Shown here: positions 16,209 to 25,619 of the stretch, one piece after another
Layout of the letters: every line of letters starts with the position of its first letter
Numbering within the stretch: the stretch's first letter is position 1
Assembly (NCBI GenBank): GCA_963773685.1
Contig: CAVZBY010000001.1
Coordinates: 248,001 to 312,000 of the forward strand
Reading direction: 5' to 3'
Length of the DNA stretch: 64,000 nucleotides
Origin: JALHVH01 sp963773685
GTDB lineage: Bacteria > Acidobacteriota > Aminicenantia > Aminicenantales > Saccharicenantaceae
Notes under the pieces: generated by a model
What the model was told of the DNA's origin: nothing
Seen by the model: the letters and a program-made list of their open reading frames with translations, nothing else
The model's database searches: none
Made by a program: the position numbers and the translations under genes

Positions 16209-18560
16209 TTATCGGTCTTTGGTTGAATACGAATTCGCTTTCTGCAGAGCGTCCCGCATCTTGTCGGGTTCATGGCGCCGGTTGTAGACGTCGGCCATCA
16301 GGAACCAGCCCAGGGCCTTGAATTCGGAGGCCTTGGCCAGGGACAGCCCCTTTTCGACCATCGCCTGGACCTCGTCGAGCGGGGCGGATTCGACGAGAAG
16401 GCCCCGGGCCAGGAAGAGGTACCCTTCCGGCTGTTGGGGGGCGAGGTCCCTCACCTGGGTCATCTGTTCCTTGTATCCCTGCAGGTCCCCGGCCCGGAAG
16501 AGCAGCTTGCCGAGATTGAACCGGGCCATGTGGCTCTTGGGATAGAGGGCGACCTCCTCGGAATAGGAGGCCCGGGCTTCTTCGATCTTCCCCTGTTCTT
16601 CATACATGACGCCCAGGTCGAAATGGGCGAAGGGGAATTTCGGGGATTCCTGGAGGATCTCTTTGAACGCCGCCTCGGCTTCGCCGTACCTCTTCAGCCC
16701 GACGAGGCAGGCGGCCAGGGTCAGGCGGTTCTGCGTCAGCTTGGGCTGGATATCGACGGCCTTCTGGAGATAGGGCAGGGCCTGGTCGTAGTCCTTGAGC
16801 TTGATGTAGGCTTCGCCGATCAGGGCGCAGGCCTGGTTATTGCGCTCGTCCATCGCCAGGGCCCGCTTCCCCAGGGCGATGACGTCCTCGGCCTTCCCCT
16901 CCTTCATCAGGAGGTTCGTCATCGATATGAGCGCCTGGATGTTCTCCGGATCGTCCTTCAGGAGCTGGTCGAAAAGGGTCTTCGCTCTCGCGTAGTTTCC
17001 CAGCTCCATATTGCAGGTCGCCAGGAGGAGCAGGGCCTGGGGGATGTTCGGCTCTTCGCCCAGAGCCTTCTCGAGCTGTTCGACGGCCTTGGTGTAGTTC
17101 TCCTGCATGACCATTTCGCCGGCCGACGTCACGGCCTGGAAGACCATGAGCTTGTCCTTGGGGTCGGCCAGGGTGGCCTGTCCCCTCGCGGCGGCGGTCT
17201 TCGCCGGCACGGGCGCTCCCACGTATCCGAGGGCGGCCAGCCGCTCGATGGTCTCCTTGTCCAGGTCGGCGGCCTGGGGGGTCGGGGCGCCGGCGCTGGT
17301 CTCGGCCATGAGCCCGTCGAGCTCCCTCTTCATGGACAGGGCCCGGTCGGGAAGCCTGTTCTGGACGTCCTTCTCCTCCCCCGGGTCGTTCGCGAGGTCG
17401 TAAAGCTCCGGGCGCGGGGCGTCGATGAACTTATAATCCGGCGTCCTCAGGGCATGGAGAGGGCTCCAGCCGAATTGGATGTTGGGGGCCATGGACTCCG
17501 AATAGGCGGGGAACTGCGGGGCGCCCTTAGAGTCGAGCATCGCGGGGACCTGGGAATGGCCATTGACCTTCCCGGGAAGCGGGATGCCGGCCAGCTCCAG
17601 GACGGTCGGAAAGACGTCGGCGGTCCGGCTCTGCGCGGCCACCCGGATCCCCTGGAGTTCCCGGAAGGGCGTGACGACGATGAAAGGCACGTGGACGGCG
17701 TAATCGTAAACGAAATACCCGTGCGTCCCCTCGCCGTGGCTCCCCAGGCCTTCGCCGTGGTCGCCGACGAGGACGATGAGCGTCTTCCGGTCCAGCCCGT
17801 TGGACGCGAGCCAGTCCACGAGGCGCCCGATCTGGGAGTCCATGAAGGCGATCTCCCCGTCGTAGAGGCCGGCCCGCCCCTTGCCGCGGTATTCGGAGAG
17901 GAACGGCTCCGGCGGCTCGTACGGAGAGTGCGGGTCATAAAGATGGACCCAGGCGAAGAAGCGGCGGTCCTTCTCTTTCTCGAGCCAGCCCAGGGCCTCG
18001 TCGAGGATCTCGTTGCCCGGCTTCTGGACGGCGCCGAGGTCGAGCTGTTTGTACTTCTTCAGGTCGAAGGAGTCGTCGTAATGTCCGAATCCCTGGTTCA
18101 GGCCCCAGCGGCCGTCGAGGACGAACGCCGAGATGAAGGCCCCCGTATCGTAACCCAGACCCTTGAAGATCTCGGCCAGGGTGGTCTGCGCTTCGTTGAC
18201 CGCGGCGTTCCCGTTGACCCGGACGCCGTGGTAGGTCGGGTACATCCCCGTCATGATGGTGGCGTGCGAAGGGAGGGTCAGCGGCGAAGCGGCGGCGCAT
18301 TGCTCGAAGAGGACGCCGCGGGCGGCCAGGGCGTCCAGGGTGGGGGTCCTGACCCCGGGATAGCCGTAGCAGGCCAGGTGGTCGGCCCGGGTCGTGTCCA
18401 TGGTGACGATGATGACGTTGGGCTTGTCCACGCCCTCTTTCCCCCAACGGCCCTGGATCCCCGGCCCGGACGGCTTTTCGGGCCTAAGGACGAACAGGAA
18501 GAGGACCGCCGCCGCGACCGCGACGGCGAGGAGCGCGTAGAGAAGAACCTTCTTTTTCAT
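16209..18560 (-). CDS. Membrane-anchored sulfatase-fold hydrolase fused to TPR repeats
   Basis: A 783-aa protein: one N-terminal transmembrane anchor (residues about 5-25), an alkaline phosphatase/sulfatase-fold domain (about 45-430) and about nine TPR units to the C-terminus. The metal-binding start motif VTMDTTRADHL (Asp55) and GDHGEGLGSHGEGTHG are present. At the nucleophile position the classical CxPSR becomes TLPSH (Thr95, His99), so no formylglycine can form. Threonine nucleophiles occur in phosphoglycerol transferases and phosphatases of this superfamily, so sulfatase activity should not be assumed. It is next to the GH116 gene in the sugar locus, so a decorated glycan is a possible substrate. 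Confidence 0.82.
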   Translation of the reverse strand: MKKKVLLYALLAVAVAAAVLFLFVLRPEKPSGPGIQGRWGKEGVDKPNVIIVTMDTTRADHLACYGYPGVRTPTLDALAARGVLFEQCAAASPLTLPSHATIMTGMYPTYHGVRVNGNAAVNEAQTTLAEIFKGLGYDTGAFISAFVLDGRWGLNQGFGHYDDSFDLKKYKQLDLGAVQKPGNEILDEALGWLEKEKDRRFFAWVHLYDPHSPYEPPEPFLSEYRGKGRAGLYDGEIAFMDSQIGRLVDWLASNGLDRKTLIVLVGDHGEGLGSHGEGTHGYFVYDYAVHVPFIVVTPFRELQGIRVAAQSRTADVFPTVLELAGIPLPGKVNGHSQVPAMLDSKGAPQFPAYSESMAPNIQFGWSPLHALRTPDYKFIDAPRPELYDLANDPGEEKDVQNRLPDRALSMKRELDGLMAETSAGAPTPQAADLDKETIERLAALGYVGAPVPAKTAAARGQATLADPKDKLMVFQAVTSAGEMVMQENYTKAVEQLEKALGEEPNIPQALLLLATCNMELGNYARAKTLFDQLLKDDPENIQALISMTNLLMKEGKAEDVIALGKRALAMDERNNQACALIGEAYIKLKDYDQALPYLQKAVDIQPKLTQNRLTLAACLVGLKRYGEAEAAFKEILQESPKFPFAHFDLGVMYEEQGKIEEARASYSEEVALYPKSHMARFNLGKLLFRAGDLQGYKEQMTQVRDLAPQQPEGYLFLARGLLVESAPLDEVQAMVEKGLSLAKASEFKALGWFLMADVYNRRHEPDKMRDALQKANSYSTKDR

Positions 18561-18592
18561 GGAGCCTAAAAAAATAAAATACCCTTAAGGCC

Positions 18593-21343
18593 CTACTTTT
18601 TCAATAGAGCCTCGTAGACGGCCCAGACAGCCCCGGCCCGCATGTACTTCATGGGCCGGAAGAGCCTCTTGCCGTAGGGAACGCCCGGCCGGTTGAAGGT
18701 TTCTTCGTCCGGGTTCCGGTAGGCTTCGGGCGTCTTGAAGAAATAGCCCTGGCCGTAGGGGCTGTAGATGACGTGATACAGGCCATACGCCGTGTGCATC
18801 CCCTCGTCTTTCATCCCATTGAGGATGCAGTTGGCCGCGAAGGCGTAGGCCGTGCCGACCCAGACCTCGTCGCCCTGGTCCTTCTTGAGCTGGGCGCCGG
18901 CCGCGGTCCGGCCGTTGACGGCCCCGAGCAATCCGCCGCCATAGCCGAGGACGTTCTTTTCATAGATCGTCCGGAGGGTCCGGCGGACCCGGTCCTCCGG
19001 GACGATCGGCGCGCCTTCGCCCCCCCCGACCCCCGTCATCGCCGCGTACCAGGAGCCGAAGAGCTGGTCGGTCATGATATCGTCGGTATGAGCGTCGATA
19101 TGGTAATACCCGCCCTGCTCGTCCCAGAGCTTTTCGAGAGCGAGCCGACCCGCGTCGAACCACCCGTCATACCGGGCGATCGTCGCCCGGACGTCCTGCC
19201 CGTCGAGCGTCGCGATGCCGGCCGCGACCAGCTCCTCGCCCATCTCCCTCACCGCGCGCAACGCGGCGAGCCAAAGATGGCCGACGTAGGCGCTCTCGCC
19301 CTTCATCCGCCAGGTGTCATAGGTCTGGTCGGGAATGCCCTCGTTCAGGGGCACGTGGCTCGACGGATCGCCGAACTTCTTCTCGAGGGTATCCATGGCG
19401 ACGACGGAGGCCTTGAACATCCGCTTCAGGAATTCGATGTCCTTGCCGCCGGTCGCCCGGTGATCGCGCAGGGCCCGGAGCGGGAACTTCGGATTGAGGT
19501 CCTTCCAGACGTTCCCGTTCTGCCAGTCGAACGCGTTGAGGATGATCCAGGGGCGGGCCCGGGGCGAGCCGATGTCGTGCGGGACCATGCCCCGGACCTT
19601 GTTGGCGTTCCAGTAGTAGCTCAACTTGTCGGGGGGGATGTCTTCGGGTTGGAGCACGGCGTATTGGTAGGCTTTGTAGGCGGGATCCTCCCAGTCGATC
19701 GTCCCGGCGACGAACCTCATGTTGTCCATCTCGAGCTTCGGCCAGAGCTTGAGGATATGCCAACAGTAGGCGTCGACATCGAACGTTCCGTACATGAGAT
19801 AATCGGCGCTCTCGAGGTAGGTATGGAGGTCCGTCGACGCGTCCCAGATGCTGAGCTCGGTCAGCAGGTACAGCTCGTTGAGAAGCGCTTGTTTGAACCA
19901 GTCCGGGAGGCGGGCGTCCTTGATGATCGGGGCCTGCCAATCGTCCACGGCCTTTTCCCAGGCCTTGTAGTTATCGAGGGCCTCGCGGGCGACGCGGAAC
20001 GCGCTGCCGCCGTCGGCCCCGAAGAACTGCGTATATTTCCTCAGGAATTTGGTCCCTTGATCGAACTCATAGAAGGGGAAGTCCCAGGCGACCACGAACG
20101 GCACTTCGAGCCTCTCCCCGGGCGCGAGACGGAACTTGACGGCAAGAGCGGCGGCTTTGGCCCCGTCGCGTCCGGGCGCGGCGCCCTCGTCCAGGGTGCC
20201 GTCTGCGGCGAACGTCCTCCAGACCTCCTCCCCGGTCCCCCGCGGGTCGAACTCGGCCAGACGCGTGATCGTCGTCCTCCCCGGAACCTCCAGCGCCGCG
20301 ATCGCCATCGTCCCGGTCATGGCATTCCCGGACCTGACGTCGGCGCCCGCCTTTCGGAAGACGATGCCTTTTACCGCTCCCTCGTCGGCCCGCTCGTTCA
20401 GGAGCCCGGCCGTCGCGCGGTCCCAGGCGAAGAGGGCGGGCTGACCGGCGGGATCGGGCGCCTTCGTCTCCCAGCCGACCATGTTCTCCCACGTCAGCAG
20501 CAGGCTCACCTCGACGGGGCGCGGCGCGGGATTCTCGACGATCCACTTGTATACCGCGACCGGATAGCTCGTCTCCTTGTAGTTGTCGGGGATGATGGGC
20601 GAGAACTGGACGACCGCGAGCTTCACCGGCAGGTCGGGGTTCTTATCGTAGGTGAATCCCGACTTCGGAAAGAGGGCGTAGTACGAGCCCCGCCCCGAGG
20701 GATAGTTCCATTTCCAGCTCGCCAGCTCGCCGCCCTTCGGGGCGTCGACCGAGAGCGTTTGGGCATAGGACCGGGAACCCGACCGCACCCAGACGTGGAA
20801 CTGGTCGGCCCAGACCGTGTCGTCCACCGTCCATCCCGGCTTGAGGAACCAGGTCCGGAAATTGCCGCTCATGGTTCGTTCGAAGCTCCCGGCGCCGATC
20901 CCGCCGACCGGGCAGGCGCTGGCCTCGGCCGTCCCGTCCATGATCCCGTCGGGAAAGGCGTGCCCGTACTCGAGGAGCTTCTCGCCGATGGGCCTGTCGA
21001 AGGCGCAGGCGGGGAAGCCCGCCAGGTTCTTCGGGACATAGTTCAGCCGGGCGAGGACGAACTGGACCGTCCCCAGCCCGGAATCGAACCCGCGGCGCGC
21101 CGCTTCCGCGACGAGCGCGTCGATCCGGCCGCCGATCTCCCGCCCCCGGTCGTCGCACAGCCCCTTCTCCATGAGGAGCTGGGTATGGTTCTTGAGGAGG
21201 AACTTCCGGGCGGCCCCGCCGCTCTGCGCCGAGGAAGCGCCCTGGGCCTCCCCGAAGGCGGCCCCGGCAAAGACCAGGGTCAAAACGAGGGCCGGGACGA
21301 TCGCCCCCGGCCGCCGGACGTTCCGAGCGTTTGTGCGGTCCAT
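18593..21343 (-). CDS. Secreted GH116 family glycosidase (beta-glucosidase/glucosylceramidase-like)
   Basis: About 916 aa with a signal peptide. The N-terminal beta-sandwich shows the family signature CPVGGIGAGSFERTMSGNF. The C-terminal (alpha/alpha)6 barrel has ESADYLMYGTFDVDAY with Glu511 as presumed nucleophile, and IPDQTYDTW with Asp672 at the acid/base position. GH116 enzymes act on beta-glucosides, beta-xylosides or N-acetylglucosaminides, retaining configuration. The ATG at 21343 is used because GGAGGG lies just upstream and because the nagA stop is 13 nt before it, suggesting coupled translation. Given nagA and a GlcNAc-type kinase in the same operon, beta-N-acetylglucosaminidase activity is a plausible specificity, not shown by sequence alone. 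Confidence 0.87.
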   Translation of the reverse strand: MDRTNARNVRRPGAIVPALVLTLVFAGAAFGEAQGASSAQSGGAARKFLLKNHTQLLMEKGLCDDRGREIGGRIDALVAEAARRGFDSGLGTVQFVLARLNYVPKNLAGFPACAFDRPIGEKLLEYGHAFPDGIMDGTAEASACPVGGIGAGSFERTMSGNFRTWFLKPGWTVDDTVWADQFHVWVRSGSRSYAQTLSVDAPKGGELASWKWNYPSGRGSYYALFPKSGFTYDKNPDLPVKLAVVQFSPIIPDNYKETSYPVAVYKWIVENPAPRPVEVSLLLTWENMVGWETKAPDPAGQPALFAWDRATAGLLNERADEGAVKGIVFRKAGADVRSGNAMTGTMAIAALEVPGRTTITRLAEFDPRGTGEEVWRTFAADGTLDEGAAPGRDGAKAAALAVKFRLAPGERLEVPFVVAWDFPFYEFDQGTKFLRKYTQFFGADGGSAFRVAREALDNYKAWEKAVDDWQAPIIKDARLPDWFKQALLNELYLLTELSIWDASTDLHTYLESADYLMYGTFDVDAYCWHILKLWPKLEMDNMRFVAGTIDWEDPAYKAYQYAVLQPEDIPPDKLSYYWNANKVRGMVPHDIGSPRARPWIILNAFDWQNGNVWKDLNPKFPLRALRDHRATGGKDIEFLKRMFKASVVAMDTLEKKFGDPSSHVPLNEGIPDQTYDTWRMKGESAYVGHLWLAALRAVREMGEELVAAGIATLDGQDVRATIARYDGWFDAGRLALEKLWDEQGGYYHIDAHTDDIMTDQLFGSWYAAMTGVGGGEGAPIVPEDRVRRTLRTIYEKNVLGYGGGLLGAVNGRTAAGAQLKKDQGDEVWVGTAYAFAANCILNGMKDEGMHTAYGLYHVIYSPYGQGYFFKTPEAYRNPDEETFNRPGVPYGKRLFRPMKYMRAGAVWAVYEALLKK

Positions 21344-21356
21344 GAAACCCTCCATT

Positions 21357-22529
21357 TCAGGGATGGGGCTTGGCGCCGAGGACGGGGCGCCCGCGCAGCC
21401 AGGTGTCGATGACGCCGAACTCCCTGTCGAGGACGGCGATGTTGGCCAACTTGCCCGCGGCGATGCTCCCGACGCGGTCGTCGAGGCCGAGGTTCCGGGC
21501 CGGATTCAACGAAGCCATGTTGACGACCTCCCAGACCTCCGCGCCGGTCCACTCGATGATGTTCCGGACCCCCTGGTTGAGGTGGAGAATGCTCCCGGCG
21601 AGCACGCCGCTGTCGGAGAGCCGGACCTCGCGTCCCTTGAGGACGATCTCGAGCTCGCCCCATTTGTAGGTCCCGTCGGGCAGGCCGGAGACGCCGAGCG
21701 AATCCGTGATAAGGCAGATCCGGTCCTTGCCCTTACGGGCGACGGCCAGGCGCAGGAACGAGGGATGGACATGGATGCCGTCGGAGATGAGCTCGGCGTA
21801 GACCTCGTTCGAGTCCATGGCTGCGCCGATCCCGCCGGGTTCGCGATGCTGGAACTCCCTCCAGGCGTTGAAGAGATGGGTCGCGTGCGTGACGCCGGCC
21901 TTGACCGCCAGGAGCCCCTGTTCCCAGGTCTCGTCCGAATGGCCCATCGAGACGACGTATCCGTGTTCGACCATCTCCGGGATGAAGGACATGTTCCCGC
22001 CGACCTCGGGAGCCACGGTGATGAGCGTCTTGAGCCCGGCCGTGGCCTCGTAGAGCCGGTCGAGGTCGCCGCGGTTGATATCCTTGATGTACTTGGGGTC
22101 CTGGGCGCCCTTGCGCTTCATGGAGACGAACGGCCCCTCCAGGTGAACGCCGAGGACCTCGGCGTCGAGCGGGAGAGCCGCGGCCTTCCTCACGGAGTCA
22201 ACGGCCCGGCACACGGCGTCGATCGGGCCGGTCAGCGTGGCGGGCACGAAACCCGTGATGCCGCAGAGGGCCTGGTGGCGGGCCATCTCCCGCAGGCCGT
22301 CGACGTCGGCGTCCATCACTTCACGCCCCAGGGCGCCGTGGAGATGGACGTCGATGAGGCCGGGCGCGATCCAGGCGTCGCCGTACCGGCGATACTCGAT
22401 GTCGTTCTCGGGAAGCCCGCTCTCGTTGTAGTAGACCCCGGCGATCGATTCCCCTTCGATGAGGACGACCCCGCCCGAGAGGACCTCGTCGGGAAGGATG
22501 ATGTTGCCTGTGAGGGCGATCCGCTTCAT
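21357..22529 (-). CDS. nagA: N-acetylglucosamine-6-phosphate deacetylase
   Basis: A 390-aa cytoplasmic amidohydrolase that converts GlcNAc-6-P to GlcN-6-P and acetate. Motifs in order: PGLIDVHLHG (metal histidines), HLEGPF (metal Glu), MGHSDE, THLFNAW with HREPGG, and ITDSLG with the catalytic Asp. Length is standard. AAGGAG precedes the ATG by 8 nt. It lies between the MFS transporter and GH116 genes on the same strand. It is the clearest marker that the locus handles N-acetylated hexosamine phosphates. No nagB-type deaminase gene is next to it. Confidence 0.92.
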   Translation of the reverse strand: MKRIALTGNIILPDEVLSGGVVLIEGESIAGVYYNESGLPENDIEYRRYGDAWIAPGLIDVHLHGALGREVMDADVDGLREMARHQALCGITGFVPATLTGPIDAVCRAVDSVRKAAALPLDAEVLGVHLEGPFVSMKRKGAQDPKYIKDINRGDLDRLYEATAGLKTLITVAPEVGGNMSFIPEMVEHGYVVSMGHSDETWEQGLLAVKAGVTHATHLFNAWREFQHREPGGIGAAMDSNEVYAELISDGIHVHPSFLRLAVARKGKDRICLITDSLGVSGLPDGTYKWGELEIVLKGREVRLSDSGVLAGSILHLNQGVRNIIEWTGAEVWEVVNMASLNPARNLGLDDRVGSIAAGKLANIAVLDREFGVIDTWLRGRPVLGAKPHP

Positions 22530-22566
22530 GGTCGCGACTCCTTTTCCCCCCGGCCGGGCCGCGCTC

Positions 22567-23757
22567 TCAAGCCGTCGACCGGCGGCGCTTCACGGCGCGC
22601 GCGATGAGGATCTGAAGGACGATAATCATAGCGCAATTCACGACCGGAAGGAATAGCCCCTGGCGGAGTCCCGCCCCGCGGGCGATGCGCCCGGCCAGCC
22701 ACGGCGCCAGCATCCCCCCGGCCAGCCCGACGGAGATGACGATGCTGAAGGCGGTTCCGGTGAACGACGCGAAATTTCCGCCGACGATGGCCAGGGTCGT
22801 CGGGTAGATGGCCGCGAAGCCCAGGCCGATGAGCACGGCCCCGGCCGCGGCCGGGACCGCCGACGGGGCCCCCCTGAGGAGAAGAGCGGCGGCAAGGGCC
22901 AGGATGGCGCTCAGGAGGACGAGCCGCGAGGGCCCGAGGGCCCGGAGGACCCGGCTCGACACGAACCGGCCGGCCATGATCGCGGCCCAATACCCGGCCA
23001 GGACCAGGGCGGCGGCCGCGGGCGCGACCCCGAAGCTTTCCTGAAGGTGGGTCGAGATCCAGCCGCCGACCGTGAACTCGTTGCCCGACTGGAAGAACAG
23101 GAGGAAGGCGCAGAGCCAGAGGAGCGGATCGCGGCCGATCCGAGCCGCGTCCTTGATGGGGAATCCCTGGGCCTGTTTCGCCCTGGGGAATCGGGAGACG
23201 GCGAACAGAACGAGCGGGACAAGGCTCAGGACGACCGCCATGAGGAGGATCTTTCCCATGCCCAGGGCCGCGAGCAGGGTGCCGATGAGGAACGGGATGG
23301 TCAGGGCGCCGAAGCCGAAGAAGACGCCGAGCACGTTCAGCGCCGGACCGCGCTTCTCGGCCTCGTGAATGTCGCTGGTCAAAGCGTTTGTCCCGCCGTT
23401 GAGCCCGCCTCCCCCGAAGCCGAGGACCACGGCCGCGGCGAGGATGAGGCCGTAGGTCGAGGCGACGGACAGGAGGAAGAAGGCGCCGGCGACGAGCAGG
23501 GCGCTCGCGATGAGGAGGACCTTGAAGCCGAACCGGTCGACCATCGGCCCGAACAACAGGGTCATGACGAGCATGGCGAAGTTCATGGTCAGGAACAGGT
23601 CGCCCGCCGCTCCCTTGTCGAAGCCGACCTTGGCGAAGAGGCCCGGCAGGATGGCCCCCAGGATGGCCATGACGATGCCGAAGACGAACATCCCCGAACA
23701 GGCCGCGGTCATCAGCTTGCGGGTGTTCGTCGGGATCACGACGGGAGTTTCATTCAT
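22567..23757 (-). CDS. MFS sugar transporter (fucose-permease-like)
   Basis: A 396-aa protein with about twelve hydrophobic segments. The pattern ALNVLGVFFGFGALTIPFLIG in the first half resembles the FHS/FucP-like branch of the major facilitator superfamily, which imports fucose, glucose, galactose or GlcNAc with protons. GAGGAGGG precedes the ATG. Placed between the SIS and nagA genes in the operon, it is the likely inner-membrane importer of the released amino sugar; the ligand is inferred from context only. Confidence 0.82.
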   Translation of the reverse strand: MNETPVVIPTNTRKLMTAACSGMFVFGIVMAILGAILPGLFAKVGFDKGAAGDLFLTMNFAMLVMTLLFGPMVDRFGFKVLLIASALLVAGAFFLLSVASTYGLILAAAVVLGFGGGGLNGGTNALTSDIHEAEKRGPALNVLGVFFGFGALTIPFLIGTLLAALGMGKILLMAVVLSLVPLVLFAVSRFPRAKQAQGFPIKDAARIGRDPLLWLCAFLLFFQSGNEFTVGGWISTHLQESFGVAPAAAALVLAGYWAAIMAGRFVSSRVLRALGPSRLVLLSAILALAAALLLRGAPSAVPAAAGAVLIGLGFAAIYPTTLAIVGGNFASFTGTAFSIVISVGLAGGMLAPWLAGRIARGAGLRQGLFLPVVNCAMIIVLQILIARAVKRRRSTA

Positions 23758-23793
23758 CGATCCCTCCTCGCGGCCGCAGGACGTCGCGGCCTA

Positions 23794-23816
23794 GTAGCCG
23801 CAGGCTTCAGCCTGCG
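23794..23816 (+). repeat. GTAGCCGC palindromic repeat
   Basis: GTAGCCGCAGGCTTCAGCC plus TGCG, the same element type as 1405-1427 and 2669-2691. Confidence 0.85.
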
Positions 23817-23828
23817 CTCTCTTCTAAA

Positions 23829-23852
23829 GCGCAACCTGAAGGTTGCGGCTAC
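23829..23852 (-). repeat. GTAGCCGC palindromic repeat, inverted second copy
   Basis: A related element with an AACCTGAAGGTT core, head-to-head with the copy at 23794-23816. Its outer end supplies the TAG stop codon of the SIS gene. Confidence 0.8.
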
Positions 23853-24610
23853 AACTTGAAATTCCTCGCATAATAAAATTCCGTGAAGGCCTTATAAACC
23901 GAATCCATGTGCCCCTTGGGCACGCCGTGGACGTTCGGCGAGACGAAGGTCGGCGGGACCTTGCCCGTCTTCGCCAACTGCGCGGCCGTCTCGGCCACGA
24001 GCGACATAGCGATGGTCACGACCGCGACCGTCGAGCCGGCGGCGACCTTCTCCAGCTGTCCGACGTCGACGAGCGAGTCCTCGGGCGGGACGCAGTTGTC
24101 GATGGCGACGTCGGCGATCTCGGACAGGACCTTGCCCGAGGAATGGCTGCGCTTGGCGATCTTCACGTTGGCATGGGACGAGACCGTGACCACCTTGAGC
24201 CCCCGGGCCTTCGCCTCGAGGGCCATCTCGATGGGGGCGGCGTTCAGGCCCCCGTGCGAGAAGACGAGCATCGCATCGCGCGGCTCGAGGGGATAGCTCT
24301 GGAGGAAGACCTTCGCGTAGCCCTCCTGCCGCTCGAGCCAGAGGAGCTCGCGGGCGCCGCCGGGTCCGATGACGTTCGTCCACATGAGCCTCGGGTCGTA
24401 GAGCGGGAAGAATCCGACGAAGCTCCCGTAGCGCGGGAAGATGTCGAGGACGGGGATGACCGAGTGGCCGCTCCCGAACATGTAGACGCGGCCTCCCGCG
24501 GCGATCGTTTCCGCCAGGATCTTCCCGGCGGCCCGGATCTTCTTCAGTTCCTTCGTCTGGATGGTCTCCAGAACGCCCCGGATCGAATTCAGGTACTTGA
24601 CGGCTGACAT
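23849..24610 (-). CDS. SIS domain phosphosugar-binding protein (UPF0309/COG4821-like)
   Basis: A 253-aa protein with one SIS domain: the phosphosugar loop GSGHSVIP near residue 47 and a second Ser/His-rich motif SSHANVKIAKR. The family binds or isomerises sugar phosphates. It starts 1 nt after the stop of the ROK kinase gene, so translation is coupled, and GGAG lies 7-10 nt before the ATG. Because the operon has nagA but no nagB, this protein is a candidate for the next step (GlcN-6-P isomerisation/deamination), although NagB-II type deaminases have two SIS domains. The last codons run into a dispersed repeat. A regulatory or epimerase role is the alternative. Confidence 0.8.
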   Translation of the reverse strand: MSAVKYLNSIRGVLETIQTKELKKIRAAGKILAETIAAGGRVYMFGSGHSVIPVLDIFPRYGSFVGFFPLYDPRLMWTNVIGPGGARELLWLERQEGYAKVFLQSYPLEPRDAMLVFSHGGLNAAPIEMALEAKARGLKVVTVSSHANVKIAKRSHSSGKVLSEIADVAIDNCVPPEDSLVDVGQLEKVAAGSTVAVVTIAMSLVAETAAQLAKTGKVPPTFVSPNVHGVPKGHMDSVYKAFTEFYYARNFKL

Positions 24611-24611
24611 G

Positions 24612-25610
24612 TCACGTCTCCTTCTTGGTTTTCGTCGGCGCCGCGATCCCGTCCCAGGCCAGCCGTCCGCATCCCGCAAGCCCGGCGTCCTCGCCCAGGG
24701 TCGAGACCTCGATCCGGACCGCCCGGGCCGCGAGGGGCTGGGCCCAGCGGCGGAACTCGCGCCGCACGGGCTCGAGCAGAAGATCGGCCGCCTGGAACAA
24801 CCCTCCGCCGAGCACGACGATCTCCGGATTGAGGATGCTGACGATGTTGGCGATGCCCATACCGAGGTAGGTCACCGTTTCCCCGATGAGGTTCTGAGCC
24901 AGAAAATCCCGTTTCCGGGCGGCGGCCGCCACGATCTCGGCCGTGACCGCATTGACGTCCTTTCCGGCGAGCTCCCGCATCATCGTGGGCCTTCCCGCCC
25001 GCAGGGCACGGGCGGCCTTTCGGCCTACGGAGTTCCCGGAGGCCTCGGCCTCGAAGCATCCCATGGAAGCGTATTCATCCTTGAAATTCGGGTTGAGGGC
25101 GAACCACCCGACGGCCCCGGCGATGTCCTCGGCGCCGTGGAGGACCCGGCCGCCGGAAATGATGCCGGCACCGATGCCCGTCCCGACCGCCAGGAACACG
25201 GCATCCTTCGCCCCCTTCGCCGCTCCGAGCCATTGCTCGCCCAGAACGTAAGCGCTCCGGTCGCTTTCGATGAACACGGGAGGCCGGGCCTTTCCGTCCC
25301 GGGCGGCGGCGATCCTCGCCCCGAGCGGAAAATGGTCCCACTCGGGGATGTTCGGGGCCCAGACGAGCCCCGTCTTCTGATAGACGACGCCGGGGATGCA
25401 GAGGGCGGCGGCGTGAAGCTTTCCCCCGCTATGAGCGGCCAGGGCTTCCATCTCGGCGACGATTCCCGCGACCTGCCCGGCCGCGGCGTCTCCCCCGGCC
25501 TTTTCGATGGGGACCTTCGATCGGGCGACGATGTCGCCTTCTTTCGTGAACAGGGCCGACGAGATCTTCGTCCCGCCGACGTCGATCCCGGCGCAGAATT
25601 CCTTCTTCAT
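24612..25610 (-). CDS. ROK family sugar kinase (glucokinase/GlcNAc kinase-like)
   Basis: A 332-aa cytoplasmic kinase with the phosphate-binding motif GIDVGGTK (residues 8-15), ESDRSA around the catalytic Asp, GTGIGAGI and a C-terminal VLGGGLF adenosine motif. The usual ROK zinc cluster (CxCGxxGCxE) is missing; only GCFEAEASG remains at that place. It lacks a DNA-binding domain, so it is an enzyme, not a repressor. It lies 9 nt after the GH42-like gene and directly before the SIS gene. In this setting GlcNAc kinase is the likely role, producing the substrate of NagA; glucokinase cannot be excluded. Confidence 0.85.
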   Translation of the reverse strand: MKKEFCAGIDVGGTKISSALFTKEGDIVARSKVPIEKAGGDAAAGQVAGIVAEMEALAAHSGGKLHAAALCIPGVVYQKTGLVWAPNIPEWDHFPLGARIAAARDGKARPPVFIESDRSAYVLGEQWLGAAKGAKDAVFLAVGTGIGAGIISGGRVLHGAEDIAGAVGWFALNPNFKDEYASMGCFEAEASGNSVGRKAARALRAGRPTMMRELAGKDVNAVTAEIVAAAARKRDFLAQNLIGETVTYLGMGIANIVSILNPEIVVLGGGLFQAADLLLEPVRREFRRWAQPLAARAVRIEVSTLGEDAGLAGCGRLAWDGIAAPTKTKKET

Positions 25611-25619
25611 GGATACCTC

